From a virus, in IMG/VR virus record IMGVR_UViG_3300024336_000023, positions 1-38,130 of that record: a stretch of 38,130 nt of DNA; one strand, written 5' to 3'. The notes below the pieces were generated by a model. The model did no database searches. It saw only the letters and a list, made by a program, of their open reading frames with translations, and was not told the DNA's origin. Shown piece after piece: positions 38,083 to 38,130 of the stretch (position 1 is the first letter of the stretch; every line of letters begins with the position of its first letter). A program made the position numbers and the translations under genes.

Positions 38083-38130
38083 GTCGTCCCTCCTTTTTTT
38101 CCACGTTTTATTATAAATTATGTTTTTCAA
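38005..38130. repeat. Terminal direct repeat, right copy
   Basis: Identical to 5-130. It contains the start of the Csx16 gene and the 3' end of the gene at 111-419, and joins the two contig ends into a circle. Confidence 0.9.

Noticed and set aside
1-38130. tRNA genes, CRISPR arrays, integrase or attachment sites
   Set aside because: No cloverleaf-like sequence, regular spaced repeats, tyrosine or serine recombinase, or core site was recognised by reading both strands.

Overview
This is an almost entirely leftward-coded tailed-phage genome. The base composition is AT-rich, the genes are tightly packed with ATGA, TGATG and TAATG junctions, and the order of head, neck and tail genes is that of an HK97/lambda-like siphophage with a long non-contractile tail. 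Bases 5-130 recur exactly at 38005-38130, so the contig closes as a circle of about 38.0 kb. The genome is therefore probably complete, either circularly permuted or captured as a circle. The host cannot be named from the sequence. Two Sec-type signal peptides, a lipobox and ordinary sigma70-like promoters point to a Gram-negative bacterium; a sulfate-reducing Desulfobacterota host would be only a guess. No integrase and no full-length CI-type repressor are seen.

Layout, read in the direction of leftward transcription from the switch near 35.2 kb. 34.2-35.2 kb: a small Cro-like regulator and small proteins behind a promoter whose spacer is a perfect palindrome. 29-34.2 kb: a recombination block (SbcC-like ATPase, RecT, MBL-fold hydrolase), HNH proteins, and an O-like initiator with iteron-like palindromes inside its gene. 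26.6-28.9 kb: a DnaB helicase interrupted by a LAGLIDADG intein that looks like class 3. 24.3-26.6 kb: small zinc-binding and nuclease-like proteins. 21.4-24.9 kb: HNH, TerS, an inserted PLD-like gene and TerL. 14.1-21 kb: portal (fused to a MuF-like tail), protease, capsid, accessory head proteins and connectors. 4.9-14.1 kb: tail genes, including a glycosyltransferase, a -1 frameshifted chaperone pair, the tape measure and the tail hub. 3.0-4.8 kb: two exported proteins, one with a C-terminus like a diversity-generating-retroelement (DGR) variable region. 0.6-3.0 kb: fiber assembly and lysis genes. A separate promoter at 466-494 starts a second leftward operon. It crosses the contig ends and encodes a Csx16-family protein (a candidate anti-type III CRISPR factor) and small accessory proteins.

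The only convincing rightward unit (35.3-36.5 kb) holds a PAPS-reductase-like protein. It lies where a lambdoid phage would keep its repressor, behind structured leader RNA.

Most notable points: the DGR-type target without a reverse transcriptase or template repeat here; the Csx16 gene; the class 3-like intein in the helicase P-loop; the PLD-like gene flanked by a duplicated TerS/TerL junction; and a copy of the 16S rRNA 3' end (anti-SD) in an early transcript.
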